From assembly GCA_017430235.1 (NCBI GenBank), contig JAFRNH010000104.1, positions 1-51,115 of the forward strand: a stretch of 51,115 bases of DNA, in the 5' to 3' direction. This DNA is from Paludibacteraceae bacterium (lineage in GTDB: Bacteria > Bacteroidota > Bacteroidia > Bacteroidales > Paludibacteraceae). The first letter of the stretch is position 1, and the number at the start of each line of letters is the position of its first letter. The notes beneath the pieces are model-generated. The model did not search any database, had not been told where the DNA came from, and saw only the letters and a program-made list of their open reading frames with translations. Shown one piece after another: positions 16,861 to 25,649 of the stretch. A program made the position numbers and the translations under genes.

Positions 16861-18327
16861 TTATTTTTCGAATCTTACGATAAACTCAACACGGCGGTTT
16901 TTAGCCTTACCAGCAGCAGTACTGTTAGAAGCAACTGGTTTGTCTTGACCAAATCCTGCAGAAGTCAAACGGCTCTCTTCGACACCTTTGTTTACCAAGT
17001 AAGCCTTAACAGCTGCGGCACGATCCTCAGACAATTTTTGGTTCTTATCTGGTTTACCAGAGTTATCAGTGTGACCGTTGATAGACAACTTCCAGCTTGG
17101 GTTCTCTTTCATAACTGTAACCACTTGATCCAAGATACCGTTAGAAGATTTCTTGATTTTAGCAGAACCTGTTTCGAATTGGATACCATTCAAAGCCTTT
17201 TCGAAGATTTGTTTAACCTCAGCCTTGATTTCTGGGCAACCATTGTTAGCCTTTACACCTGGTTGATCTGGGCAAACATCCTCGTAATCGAAGATTCCAT
17301 CGCCATCTTTATCAGTAGGGCAACCCTTCTCGTCTACGAAACCTCTAGCCTCAGCTGGAGTACCTGGACATTGATCAAGATAATCAAATACACCATCGCC
17401 ATCAGAATCCAATGGACAACCGTTTGCGTCTACAAAGCCTCTTGCAGCTTCTGGAGTATCACGACACTGATCGATGTCATCTGTTACACCATCACCATCA
17501 GAATCAACTGGGCAACCAAGAGAATCCACTTTGATACCAGAAGGAGTGTTAGCACATTTATCCAAATAGTCAGGAACACCATCACCATCTGAATCCTTAT
17601 CACAACCATTCTCGTTTACAAACTTGATAGCCTCTGGCAATGTGTTAGGACATCTATCTAACTTGTTAGGTACACCATCACCATCTTTATCATTGTTGAA
17701 TGGGATGTTGAAGTATACACCCAAGCTATGAATCAAATGTTGGTCGTTGAACTTACCACATTCACGATTATCGTTTGCATCAGCAGTACCGCCAATAGGA
17801 TAACCATATTTTAAGAAGTAACGAAGACCCCACTTATCAGTAACTCTGAAATCAACACCAACACCACCACCGATAACGAAATTGAAACCTTCATTATCTG
17901 CTTGTGTAGTTTGGAAATCAGCGCTTTCGCCCAATCCATAGATAGCTCTTGCGCCTAAGCTCAAAAATACATACGGACTAAGACGTGTTGTATCAGCATG
18001 AATGAATTTATACTTTCCAGATAGGTCTACATAGCCCATTCCAGCCTTGAAATCAGGATCTGTTGCATTGAAGTCGCCACCTTTTGTTCCATAACGGCCC
18101 CACAAAGCTTGCAACTCTGCATCAAAATACTCATTCAAATAGTGAGACACTGTAAAAGAGGCACCACCATAAAAGCCATCTGCAATGTGGAAAAACTTGT
18201 TTCCCCAATCGTTGGCAGCCTCGATTTTATTGCCGTATACACCAATAGACCAAGGTGTATCCTTTGTTTGTGCAAATAATGACATAGATGCCAATGCTGC
18301 ACATGCTGCTAAGAAAACTTTCTTCAT
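16861..18327 (-). CDS. ompA: Major outer-membrane porin, OmpA family with TSP3 calcium-binding repeats
   Basis: This abundant outer-membrane protein links the barrel to peptidoglycan. The 488-residue precursor has a signal peptide (MKKVFLAACAALASMSLFAQ). An N-terminal beta-barrel domain (about 20-210) has alternating aromatic strands. Five thrombospondin type 3-like repeats (about 212-355) have the pattern DxDGDGVxDxxDxCP, with Asp-rich calcium loops. The C-terminal OmpA peptidoglycan-binding domain (about 370-488) includes WKLSINGHTDNSG, LSEDRAAAVKAYLV and AKNRRVEFIVRFEK. This architecture matches the major OmpA/P60-type proteins of Bacteroides, Prevotella and Porphyromonas. It appears to be a single-gene unit with its own promoter box (18401-18408), a long leader of about 70 nt and a strong terminator. 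Confidence 0.95.
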   Translation of the reverse strand: MKKVFLAACAALASMSLFAQTKDTPWSIGVYGNKIEAANDWGNKFFHIADGFYGGASFTVSHYLNEYFDAELQALWGRYGTKGGDFNATDPDFKAGMGYVDLSGKYKFIHADTTRLSPYVFLSLGARAIYGLGESADFQTTQADNEGFNFVIGGGVGVDFRVTDKWGLRYFLKYGYPIGGTADANDNRECGKFNDQHLIHSLGVYFNIPFNNDKDGDGVPNKLDRCPNTLPEAIKFVNENGCDKDSDGDGVPDYLDKCANTPSGIKVDSLGCPVDSDGDGVTDDIDQCRDTPEAARGFVDANGCPLDSDGDGVFDYLDQCPGTPAEARGFVDEKGCPTDKDGDGIFDYEDVCPDQPGVKANNGCPEIKAEVKQIFEKALNGIQFETGSAKIKKSSNGILDQVVTVMKENPSWKLSINGHTDNSGKPDKNQKLSEDRAAAVKAYLVNKGVEESRLTSAGFGQDKPVASNSTAAGKAKNRRVEFIVRFEK

Positions 18328-18400
18328 TGTTTAAGAATTTCTATTATATTTAACTTTAATTGTTTCCTTACAAGATTTCAAAACACACATAAACTATTTG

Positions 18401-18408
18401 CAAATATA
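18401..18408 (-). promoter_or_regulatory. Predicted -7 box of the major OmpA gene
   Basis: TATATTTG on the minus strand matches TAnnTTTG exactly. It lies about 75 nt before the ATG, implying a 5' leader of about 65-70 nt that is long for this genome. No clear -33 box at 19 nt. Confidence 0.45.
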
Positions 18409-18544
18409 CTATAAAAATTCACAAATAAAACTTAATTAATGAAAATTTTATCATTCTCACTTTCTTGTCAAAAATCTCTTCCAACCCACTATAATTCTTA
18501 ACAGATTATTCCCATATCAGTAGTTCATATTTAAAAATTTTATA

Positions 18545-18552
18545 TAAATTTG
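18545..18552 (+). promoter_or_regulatory. Predicted -7 box of the GH44 gene
   Basis: TAAATTTG matches TAnnTTTG exactly and lies 33 nt before the ATG at 18586. The -33 region is weak. Confidence 0.45.
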
Positions 18553-18585
18553 TCTAAACTAAAACCATAAATTCATAGATAGAAA

Positions 18586-20448
18586 ATGAAACACGAACTA
18601 TTTACATCTCTACTCATGGCTCTTGCCATAAGCTCTCAAGCTCAACAAGCCCCTATTTCCATTACGATTGACTCTGAAACTGACAACATTGCCATTTCAC
18701 CTTACATGTATGGCAGAAACGGAGCTCCTTCTTCTACGGCGGAATACTCATTAATAAAAGAGGCTGGAATTCGCTTTGAGCGCATGAACGACGGAAACAA
18801 TTGTACCAAATACAATTGGAGAAAGAAACTGACTTGTCACCCCGACTGGTACAATAACGTATATGACTGTGATTGGGACAAACGTGCAAGCGATTTTCAG
18901 ACAAATCTGCCTAATTTGAAAGGAATGTTTGCCCTCCAGCTATTGGGCAAAGTGGCAAAAACCAAAGATTACAATTTTAACGATTGGGGATACAACCGTT
19001 CTCAATGGTGGAGCGGATGCTCCAAGAAGATGTGCGGAGGTGGTTCCTTTGACGAAAACGGAAACGTTGTTCAATTAGGCGATACCAGTCTATTCCTACA
19101 GGATTGGCCAGCCGACTCCACCGTAGGCATCTACAACCATTGGAAAAACGATCTGAATCTCAATATGAGTCAATTCGAATATTGGAACATGGACAATGAA
19201 ATGGAGATCTGGGGTGGCACTCACAGCGACGTCATAACTGATGTCTATACCAATGAAACGTATGAGGAAATCATGCAAAAATATTTCGCTGTGGCAAAGG
19301 CAATTCGTAAAATCAACCCGAATGTGAAACTTTGTGGTCCTGCCGCAGCTTCCGAATGGACATGGTACAACGGATGTGGAAACACACAACCTACAGTCGA
19401 CGGAAAAACCTACTCATGGTTGGAATATTTCATCATGCGATGCGCTCAAGAGGAAAAAGCAACGGGTGTTCGAATGATTGATGTTTTAGACATCCACAAC
19501 TACCCAGAGGTATCCACCGAAGCTCAAATGCTACAAACACACAGAATGTTTTACGATAAAAATTACAACTACCCAGGAGCTAACGGTGTAAAGAAAATTA
19601 ACGGTGGTTGGGATAATACACAAACCAAAGAGTATATCTTCGAGCGATGCAAGGATTGGATCATCGAATACTTCGGTTCGGACAACGGAATCACCTTTGG
19701 CGTGGGTGAATACAACATCAAAAACACTGCCACGCAAATGACACAAGCACTCTCCTACGCTTCTTGTATCGGCGAAGGCTCTCGTCATGGTATGGAATAT
19801 TTTACACCATGGACATGGTATGATAGCATGTGGGAAGTGGTTCACCTCTTTAGCAGTTGTGCAAAGGAGATCAATGTGGGAGCCGTTTCAAGTGATGAGA
19901 AAAACGTTTCCGCCTACACATCCAAAAACAGTAAAGGTGACTCTATCACCGTTATCTTTGTCAACCGAAGCAACAAGGTTCAAAACGCATTAACACAAGT
20001 GTTGCACACAAAATTCCAAGACGGAGTTTACACCACCTATACGCTTCAAAATCTTCCGGAAACCAAGACATTCAATTCACACACAAGCAATGCTTTGGAA
20101 ACTGGCACGATTGAGTTAACTGGCAACACCCTCGGAATGACCCTGCCTGCTTATTCTATCACTGCGGTGATATTGGGCAATGGAGAGACCAGTGTCAACA
20201 ACACATTGGCCAAAGAAAAACCAATTCTCTATCCTAACCCAGCGTCACAAGTGGTAAATGTATCAAGCGACTTTATCATCAACAACATAGAATTATACAA
20301 CACCGTTGGCACCCTCTGTAAAAGCATGTCATGCAATGCCAGACAAGCAAAACTGACGATTTCAGACCTTCCGAACGGCATCTATGTGGTGATGATCCAC
20401 ACAACTGACGGAATCCAATCCTCTCTACTAAATGTACGGGCGGATTAA
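18586..20448 (+). CDS. Secreted GH44 family glucanase with T9SS C-terminal sorting domain
   Basis: This is a predicted extracellular endo-beta-1,4-glucanase or xyloglucanase. The 620-residue precursor has a signal peptide (1-19, ending SSQAQ). A catalytic region of glycoside hydrolase family 44 type follows: SPYMYGRNG (38-46), FEYWNMDNEMEIW with candidate acid/base Glu205, KLCGPAAAS (248-256), VLDIHNYPE (300-308) and FGVGEY with candidate nucleophile Glu375. An all-beta domain (about 400-535) comes next. The last 75 or so residues, starting ILYPNPASQVVNV and containing GIYVVMIHT, are a classic type A T9SS sorting domain, so the enzyme should be exported by the Por system and attached to the cell surface or released. 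It is a single-gene unit with no sus-like neighbours, which is unusual for a Bacteroidales polysaccharide-degrading enzyme. It is convergent with tyrA. Confidence 0.85.
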   Translation: MKHELFTSLLMALAISSQAQQAPISITIDSETDNIAISPYMYGRNGAPSSTAEYSLIKEAGIRFERMNDGNNCTKYNWRKKLTCHPDWYNNVYDCDWDKRASDFQTNLPNLKGMFALQLLGKVAKTKDYNFNDWGYNRSQWWSGCSKKMCGGGSFDENGNVVQLGDTSLFLQDWPADSTVGIYNHWKNDLNLNMSQFEYWNMDNEMEIWGGTHSDVITDVYTNETYEEIMQKYFAVAKAIRKINPNVKLCGPAAASEWTWYNGCGNTQPTVDGKTYSWLEYFIMRCAQEEKATGVRMIDVLDIHNYPEVSTEAQMLQTHRMFYDKNYNYPGANGVKKINGGWDNTQTKEYIFERCKDWIIEYFGSDNGITFGVGEYNIKNTATQMTQALSYASCIGEGSRHGMEYFTPWTWYDSMWEVVHLFSSCAKEINVGAVSSDEKNVSAYTSKNSKGDSITVIFVNRSNKVQNALTQVLHTKFQDGVYTTYTLQNLPETKTFNSHTSNALETGTIELTGNTLGMTLPAYSITAVILGNGETSVNNTLAKEKPILYPNPASQVVNVSSDFIINNIELYNTVGTLCKSMSCNARQAKLTISDLPNGIYVVMIHTTDGIQSSLLNVRAD

Positions 20449-20471
20449 ACCTATCATACATGTACAAAAAA

Positions 20472-20500
20472 CGTAGGGGCGAATAACATTCGTCCCTATT
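20472..20500. repeat. REP-like extragenic palindrome 2
   Basis: TAGGGGCGAAT (20474-20484) pairs with ATTCGTCCCTA (20488-20498), an 11-bp stem with one G-T wobble and a 3-nt loop AAC. The GTAGGG arm is shared with the palindrome at 3725-3750. It sits between the GH44 stop and the terminator. Confidence 0.6.
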
Positions 20501-20510
20501 AATATTATCA

Positions 20511-20542
20511 CAAAAAAGGCGAATTAAATTCGCCTTTTTTTT
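20511..20542. terminator. Bidirectional intrinsic terminator between GH44 and tyrA
   Basis: AAAAAAGGCGAATTT-type arms (AAAAAAGGCGAATT and AATTCGCCTTTTTT) pair with almost no loop and are flanked by A and T runs. This gives terminators on both strands for the two convergent genes. Confidence 0.88.
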
Positions 20543-20543
20543 A

Positions 20544-21386
20544 TTAACGTAAAATACGTTTAATACGATTTGCCTCTTCGATCAAATGACGCAATGCAGT
20601 ATCGTCATTTTCCTCCATAGCCACCTTGAATTGTTTTAATTTATCCATATACGCATCAAGGACGGAAAGCACATTCTCTTTGTTTTGCAAGAAGATTGGC
20701 ACCCACATGTCTGCATTACTCTTAGACAAACGAGCTGTAGATGCAAAACCTCCGGAAGCCAAATCAAAGATATTCTTTTCGTTTTTCTCCTTATCCAAAA
20801 CGGTCAATGCCAAAGCAAACGAAATCACATGCGAGATATGGGAAACATACGCCACATGAACGTCATGATGAGCAGCACGCATGTAGATGATACGCATGTT
20901 AAGACTATCATACATTCTGCGCACCAATTCAACGGCTTTACTGTCTGAATCCTCTGCATTACAGATGATTCCGGCACGACCAGCAAACAAGTTAGGGATA
21001 GCTGCCCACGGACCATTAAACTCTGTTCCTGCCATCGGGTGCGATGCCACATAATTCTTGCGACGTGGATGATAATGAACAGAATCATTCAACTTCTCCT
21101 TAGTAGAACAAACATCCACCACATACTGATTGTCAGATATCTTATCCAAAATATCTGAAAGCATGCGAATGGCAGCACTAACTGGAACAGACAGCAAAAT
21201 CAAATCACTCTTGGCAATCAGTTCATCCATCGTGACGATTTCATCCACCAATCCAATACGTTGTGCAGTCAACGCATTCAACTCCACATTATCACATCCC
21301 AGGAAATGGTCTGCAAACTTATTTCTACGTAAATCGATGGCCATAGAGCCACCGATCAATCCTAATCCGATAATTCCTATTGTCAT
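20544..21386 (-). CDS. tyrA: Prephenate dehydrogenase
   Basis: This enzyme performs oxidative decarboxylation of prephenate to 4-hydroxyphenylpyruvate in tyrosine synthesis. The 280-residue product has the NAD-binding loop IGLGLIGGS (5-13) and VVDVCSTKE. It has HPMAGTEFNGPWAA, with the family His, and a helical C-terminal dimerisation domain with HDVHVAYVSHISHVISFALA. No fused chorismate mutase or ACT domain is present, so feedback by tyrosine may be weak or use another protein. Other aromatic-pathway genes are not in the window, unlike the pheA-tyrA-aroF clusters of many Bacteroides. It is downstream of the Crp/Fnr gene by 57 nt on the same strand. Confidence 0.92.
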   Translation of the reverse strand: MTIGIIGLGLIGGSMAIDLRRNKFADHFLGCDNVELNALTAQRIGLVDEIVTMDELIAKSDLILLSVPVSAAIRMLSDILDKISDNQYVVDVCSTKEKLNDSVHYHPRRKNYVASHPMAGTEFNGPWAAIPNLFAGRAGIICNAEDSDSKAVELVRRMYDSLNMRIIYMRAAHHDVHVAYVSHISHVISFALALTVLDKEKNEKNIFDLASGGFASTARLSKSNADMWVPIFLQNKENVLSVLDAYMDKLKQFKVAMEENDDTALRHLIEEANRIKRILR

Positions 21387-21443
21387 ATTTTACAAATAAT
21401 AATCAATTATATCCATTCAGAAACTTCAACACAACATGAGTGT

Positions 21444-22145
21444 TTATCCGTTTCTACTCAAAAAAGACAAGTAATTCTCATCAACAATCTTAATCTTACG
21501 TCCGTCGATCTGAATAATATTCTCATGCGCCATCCACGAGAGTGTGCGTATTGCATTAGAGGTCGTCATATTGGAAAGACTAGCAATATCCTCACGCGAC
21601 AAGCTCACATCCAAAGTGGCACCATCTTCTTCTAATCCGAAATTATCTCTTAAGAAAATAAGTGATTCTGCCAATCTTCCACGTACATGCTTCTGCGTCA
21701 ACGAAACAGCTCGTTTATCCGCAATACCTAAATCGACAGATAGTTTATGAATAAAATACCATGACAATTCGCTATTCTGCATCAATAAGTTTTTGATCAC
21801 ATCCCTTGGTATCATGTATATCACCACAGGCTCGAATGCACATGCATTCGTCACAAAATTCTCCATGGCAAACATTGCACGATATGCCAACATCTCACCT
21901 GGCTTTACCACTCGAACAATCTGGCTTCTTCCCCCTACTCCAGTACGGAATATCTTCAGTTTGCCCTGTGCAACACACAACACATGCGTAGGAAGCTCAC
22001 CCTCACAATATACCATCTCATTCTTCTTAAACTTACGGATCATACAGTTACGATTGAGATAAGTCAACTGCTCCTGAGTCAACACTCTCCACACGTCAGA
22101 TATCTCCTCTATACCGACATAATCGGACTCATATTTTTTTACCAT
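21444..22145 (-). CDS. Crp/Fnr family transcriptional regulator
   Basis: This is a 233-residue regulator from the ATG at 22145. The N-terminal cyclic-nucleotide-binding-like beta roll covers about 25-145 (FKKNEMVYCEGELPTHVLCVAQGKLKIF, then GGRSQIVRVVKPGEMLAYRAMF). A dimer helix follows, then a C-terminal winged helix-turn-helix (about 175-225, SREDIASLSNMTTSNAIRTLSWM). The four-Cys iron-sulfur cluster of Fnr is absent and the cAMP-contact pattern RxS is not obvious, so the ligand is unknown. It resembles the Crp/Fnr regulators that respond to redox or carbon signals in Bacteroidales. The frame is open for 8 more codons to a TTG at 22169, but the promoter box at 22171-22178 makes that start unlikely. 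It may be transcribed with tyrA downstream. Confidence 0.88.
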   Translation of the reverse strand: MVKKYESDYVGIEEISDVWRVLTQEQLTYLNRNCMIRKFKKNEMVYCEGELPTHVLCVAQGKLKIFRTGVGGRSQIVRVVKPGEMLAYRAMFAMENFVTNACAFEPVVIYMIPRDVIKNLLMQNSELSWYFIHKLSVDLGIADKRAVSLTQKHVRGRLAESLIFLRDNFGLEEDGATLDVSLSREDIASLSNMTTSNAIRTLSWMAHENIIQIDGRKIKIVDENYLSFLSRNG

Positions 22146-22170
22146 AAACTTAAATTTCGTAAAAGACAAA

Positions 22171-22201
22171 CAAAAATAGTAAAATAATGTTAATTAACAT
22201 A
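22171..22201 (-). promoter_or_regulatory. Predicted Crp/Fnr gene promoter
   Basis: On the minus strand TATTTTTG (22178-22171) matches TAnnTTTG and TATG (22201-22198) lies 19 nt upstream. The implied start point just downstream favours the ATG at 22145 over an earlier TTG. Confidence 0.45.
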
Positions 22202-22228
22202 ATTTCAGACTTAAAAAGTTGTAAAGCA

Positions 22229-22262
22229 TCAAAAAAGGCAGCCTCAACAGCTGCCTTTTTCT
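22229..22262 (-). terminator. Intrinsic terminator of the DUF4197 gene
   Basis: AAAAAGGCAGC (minus strand) pairs with GCTGCCTTTTTT around a short loop, followed by T on the minus strand. It begins 20 nt past the stop of the DUF4197 gene. The A-rich left flank could also support termination on the plus strand. Confidence 0.85.
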
Positions 22263-22281
22263 CTTCAATATGATAAAATTT

Positions 22282-23151
22282 TTAATTGTTCGTATCCAAT
22301 CTACCAAATACTTTTTTCAGCAAATCAGAGGTACGCTCTGCTACGTTATGACGAATGCCAGACTCCTTATCTGCCACCTTAACAAACAATCCATCCAACG
22401 CTTTCGCTGTCACATACTCTCCCAAGTTGGTATTCACTTGTTGAATTGAATTAACGGTATTATACAAGTTTTCATCATAAATTTTAAGTCCTTCAAAAGC
22501 TAAATTAACAGCAATTCTTTTAGCAGTACTTCCATTCTTTGCAGATTGAATCAAACCAGGGATCTTATTGTAATACTGAGTGAAACCTGTCCAAGCATCA
22601 TTCAAAGAACGACCGCTCACCTTCACTTGATCGAAAGTACCAGTTACTACCTTACCGAAAGTCTTTGTCAAATCTGCTGATGTTTTCTCTTGCAAATACT
22701 CTGTAGCTGCATGTTCCGATCCGAATAGGATTGCTTCACCATCGGAAATAGACATACCGGTAATTGCAGTCTTGAAGATACCTGCGGCCTCTGGAGCTGC
22801 AGTTTCAGCTGCTTGATTCATCAAGGTAACAAGGTTTTCCTCATCGAATGCTTCTGCGCCAATAGCAGAAAGCACTGCTTTTCCTTTTTCTGAGCTACAT
22901 AGTTTCATGATGGTTTGCACCTCTTCTGGAGCCTCAATTCGAACAGCAAGGTCATTCAAATAACCACCTTCTTGTCCTAAATTCTGAGAAGCTGTTTGTG
23001 CACCAATGGTCAAAGCCTCTTTCAAGGCCAGTACGGTATCATCTGTTGTTAAACTTTGCAATGTCTCCTCATCGCATGAGGTAAATGTACATGTTGCCAC
23101 ACCCAATGTTGCATACATGGCAATGTGTTTAATCTTTGAAGTTAGTTTCAT
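22282..23151 (-). CDS. DUF4197 lipoprotein
   Basis: This 289-residue protein of unknown function starts with a lipoprotein signal (MKLTSKIKHIAMYATLGVATCTFTSC, acylated Cys about 26), so it is probably membrane-anchored in the periplasm or on the outer membrane. The body is helical and fits DUF4197 (PF13852): ALKEALTIGAQTASQNLG, NQAAETAAPEAAGIFKTAITGMSISDGEAIL, AATEYLQEKTSADLTKTF and a C-terminal ALDGLF...VADKESGIRHN. The last segment matches the end of the family, which usually reads 'AldGlf..i..eE..IR.nP'. It is a single-gene unit with its own strong promoter (23205-23235) and terminator. Confidence 0.87.
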   Translation of the reverse strand: MKLTSKIKHIAMYATLGVATCTFTSCDEETLQSLTTDDTVLALKEALTIGAQTASQNLGQEGGYLNDLAVRIEAPEEVQTIMKLCSSEKGKAVLSAIGAEAFDEENLVTLMNQAAETAAPEAAGIFKTAITGMSISDGEAILFGSEHAATEYLQEKTSADLTKTFGKVVTGTFDQVKVSGRSLNDAWTGFTQYYNKIPGLIQSAKNGSTAKRIAVNLAFEGLKIYDENLYNTVNSIQQVNTNLGEYVTAKALDGLFVKVADKESGIRHNVAERTSDLLKKVFGRLDTNN

Positions 23152-23204
23152 ATTCGCTTAATTTTATTTTTCATTCTTTTATAATACAAGATAAAAACTC
23201 TCCG

Positions 23205-23235
23205 CAAATCTACTGAAAAGAGACGTCATAACAAA
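23205..23235 (-). promoter_or_regulatory. Consensus Bacteroidetes promoter of the DUF4197 gene
   Basis: On the minus strand TTTG (23235-23232), a 19-nt spacer and TAGATTTG (23212-23205) give an exact match to both boxes. This is the best promoter match noted in the window. The leader would be about 45 nt. Confidence 0.7.
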
Positions 23236-23284
23236 TTAAAAAAATATAAAATTAATCATCGAGGATTTCATTTCTTGTATTTTT

Positions 23285-24790
23285 TCATCCTACTCCTCGT
23301 TTACCTGTGGAAAGAATCTCTATCTTCTGAAAGACAATTTCATGTGGCATCTCGGCTCTCGCCAGCTTCGGCTTAAGCCATGCTTTCAGTTCATCGGTTG
23401 TGAGATGGGAATCTTTTGCTAGTTCCACTTGCGCTTTTAGCACGAAACCAAACGTCTCGTCTGCTACAGGATAGACTTTAGTATTGACCACCTCTGGATA
23501 TTGTGCAATCACCTGTTCGACATTTTCCGGATAGACATTTTCGCCACCACAGACAACCATTTTTCCTGCACTCTCATGAAAGAAATAGCCCCCTTCATCA
23601 CATCGCACTCTATCTCCCGTACTCTGCCATTTGTTTTGTTGTCCGATCATTGCCCATTTGGACCGAACCCATAGTGTTCCAACTCCATTACCATCCTTAT
23701 CACGCACTTCACACTCCACACCTGTTATCGGTCTTCCTAATGTCACCTCTGCTTTAGATGAGAGGTCCTTCGGTGTAGCCATCATAAAGAAACCTGCCTC
23801 CGACGTTCCATATAGATTGAACAAGACATCTCCCAGTTTCTCACGGGTAGTGTCCAATAATTTTTTACTCAAACGGTCGCCACCACTAATCACACACTGC
23901 ACACTTTTCATTTTTTCTTCCGATCCCTCTGTTTGCCAAATTCGGGCAAGCATGGCTGGCACGGTTGGCATCACCTCAACTTGTTCTTTCGCAATCATCT
24001 CCAATGCACTTTCTTCTTTGAAACGTCTCGCCAGACATATCTTCTTACCCATTGCCATCGATATGACAAGTGTGCCCAAACCAAAACCATGATAAAAAGG
24101 AAGTGATAAGTATACGCTTTGGTAATTTTGAATGCAGATATCTTTCAACAATGCTAAAAAAGGAGGAAGAAACTGCAACACACCCGTCTTACGTGAAGCC
24201 TCTTTGTACTTTCCGCTGGACCCACCTGTAAAGACTGAGATTTGTCCGCCTCTGATAATTCTTGGTCGTTTCACCTCTCCAACGAGTCCTCTTTGCACCT
24301 TTTCACAGACGGATTCTATGGTGATACTTTCGCACGGAATCTCAGCAGGCAGGCATCGCTGCTGCAACTCTTCATCATATACAATAGCATTCAAGTGCCA
24401 TTTTTGCAGGGAAGCCTCCATTTTTTCAGAACCCATATCGCTATTCAACAGTCTGATATTCACACCTAATCGAGACAGTGCTGTGAACAAGGCAACCGAC
24501 GCAGAATGATTTCTGCATAAGATGCCTACATGATCATGGGGACGAAAATGATATTCCGAATACAACACATCCGTCACTTGCAAGGCATAGTCATATAATT
24601 GTTTATACGTCAACCGTTCGCCTTCCGACACGATGGCACAACAATCAGGATAGTATCGTGAAGCGAAACGCAATACTGCCATCAATGTCACACCCTCTTT
24701 AATGAAGCAACCAGCCAATCGAAACAACCCTCTTGGTGTGATTAAATGAAGTTTATATAGAGCCTTTAATATAGATGTTTTCTTTGTCAT
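23285..24790 (-). CDS. AMP-dependent acyl/aryl-acid ligase (ANL superfamily)
   Basis: This enzyme adenylates a carboxylic acid and probably transfers it to CoA or a carrier protein. The 501-residue protein has the phosphate loop FTGGSSGKYKEAS (about 189-201), a variant of TSGTTGxPK. It also has the FYHGFGL block, the adenine motif NLYGTSEAGFF, the STGDRVRCDEGGYFFHESAGKMVVCGGENVYPENVE hinge region, and a C-terminal STGKRG whose lysine would be the catalytic one. The chain ends four residues after that lysine. Substrate cannot be told. Its start overlaps the stop of the SDR gene by 4 nt (ATGA), and a phosphopantetheinyl transferase lies two genes upstream. This suggests a carrier-protein-linked acyl pathway such as a lipid or pigment, though no ketosynthase or ACP is in the window. 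Confidence 0.82.
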   Translation of the reverse strand: MTKKTSILKALYKLHLITPRGLFRLAGCFIKEGVTLMAVLRFASRYYPDCCAIVSEGERLTYKQLYDYALQVTDVLYSEYHFRPHDHVGILCRNHSASVALFTALSRLGVNIRLLNSDMGSEKMEASLQKWHLNAIVYDEELQQRCLPAEIPCESITIESVCEKVQRGLVGEVKRPRIIRGGQISVFTGGSSGKYKEASRKTGVLQFLPPFLALLKDICIQNYQSVYLSLPFYHGFGLGTLVISMAMGKKICLARRFKEESALEMIAKEQVEVMPTVPAMLARIWQTEGSEEKMKSVQCVISGGDRLSKKLLDTTREKLGDVLFNLYGTSEAGFFMMATPKDLSSKAEVTLGRPITGVECEVRDKDGNGVGTLWVRSKWAMIGQQNKWQSTGDRVRCDEGGYFFHESAGKMVVCGGENVYPENVEQVIAQYPEVVNTKVYPVADETFGFVLKAQVELAKDSHLTTDELKAWLKPKLARAEMPHEIVFQKIEILSTGKRGVG

Positions 24791-25605
24791 GAGATATGTT
24801 TATATGCGAAACGAATGATTGGTGATAATAATGTAGCCAATGGAGCTGTGATACGTGTCCACCAAGGCTTGTACGAATCACGACATTCCACTGCGAGACG
24901 GATTAACAGTTCTGCCGCCTCCGCTGCCGTATAGGCAGGCATCTTTTTATATGTAGTGTTAACGTCAGACATCTGAGTATGTACAAGTGGCATATAGGCT
25001 ATTTTAATGTGGATACCATGTTTACTCAGTTCCGCATTGGCAGTCTCGCACCATGTGTTACCTGCACATTTGGATGCATGATAAGCCGACCACCCGGGAG
25101 CAGGTGGATAGAGGGAACTGACAGATGAAGTATAGACCATTGTTCCCTTCACTGGTTTCATCAAAGGAATGCAGGTCAAGGCAAGTGCAACCATTGCACG
25201 ATAATTGACATCCATGGTACGGTCATAATCATGAAGGCGGTCTAACGCGCTCGTAATCTCTCTATGAATAGACTTGCCTGCATTAGCGAAATAATAGTCG
25301 ATTGGAGTGTTTTGCTGACGAAGTTCATCACACAAGGCATCCAATGCCGTTCTGTCACGAAGGTCAACAGATCTGCACTCCGCCTCACACCCCATAGCGA
25401 CTGCTTTTTCACACAGTCCTTGCAGTTCATTTATATCACGAGCCACCAACAGCAATTTAGTCTGACACGACATAAGACGGCAAGCCAGTTCCCTACCAAT
25501 ACCATGAGAAGCGCCAGTAATCAACACCCGTTTGTTTTTAAACTTCGAATGCAGTTTCTCGTCGCTCAACTTCCAACACGGATATAATAGCTTTTTTATT
25601 AACAT
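24787..25605 (-). CDS. Short-chain dehydrogenase/reductase
   Basis: This NAD(P)-dependent oxidoreductase of the classical SDR type has 272 residues. It has the cofactor motif TGASHGIG (30-37), NAG (108-110), Ser at 160-161 and the catalytic pair Tyr175-Lys179 in YHASK. A 20-residue N-terminal extension precedes the fold, and the C-terminus (about 225-272, RITAPLATLLSPIIRFAYKHI) is hydrophobic and might touch the membrane, as in long-chain lipid reductases. It is translationally coupled to the AMP ligase (ATGA overlap), so the two probably work on the same acyl substrate, for example reduction of an activated acyl or keto group. It lies 44 nt downstream of the phosphopantetheinyl transferase gene. 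Confidence 0.88.
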   Translation of the reverse strand: MLIKKLLYPCWKLSDEKLHSKFKNKRVLITGASHGIGRELACRLMSCQTKLLLVARDINELQGLCEKAVAMGCEAECRSVDLRDRTALDALCDELRQQNTPIDYYFANAGKSIHREITSALDRLHDYDRTMDVNYRAMVALALTCIPLMKPVKGTMVYTSSVSSLYPPAPGWSAYHASKCAGNTWCETANAELSKHGIHIKIAYMPLVHTQMSDVNTTYKKMPAYTAAEAAELLIRLAVECRDSYKPWWTRITAPLATLLSPIIRFAYKHIS

Positions 25606-25649
25606 AAAGAGTATGTGTGTTTAATCTATAATATAACACGCCAATTGAC

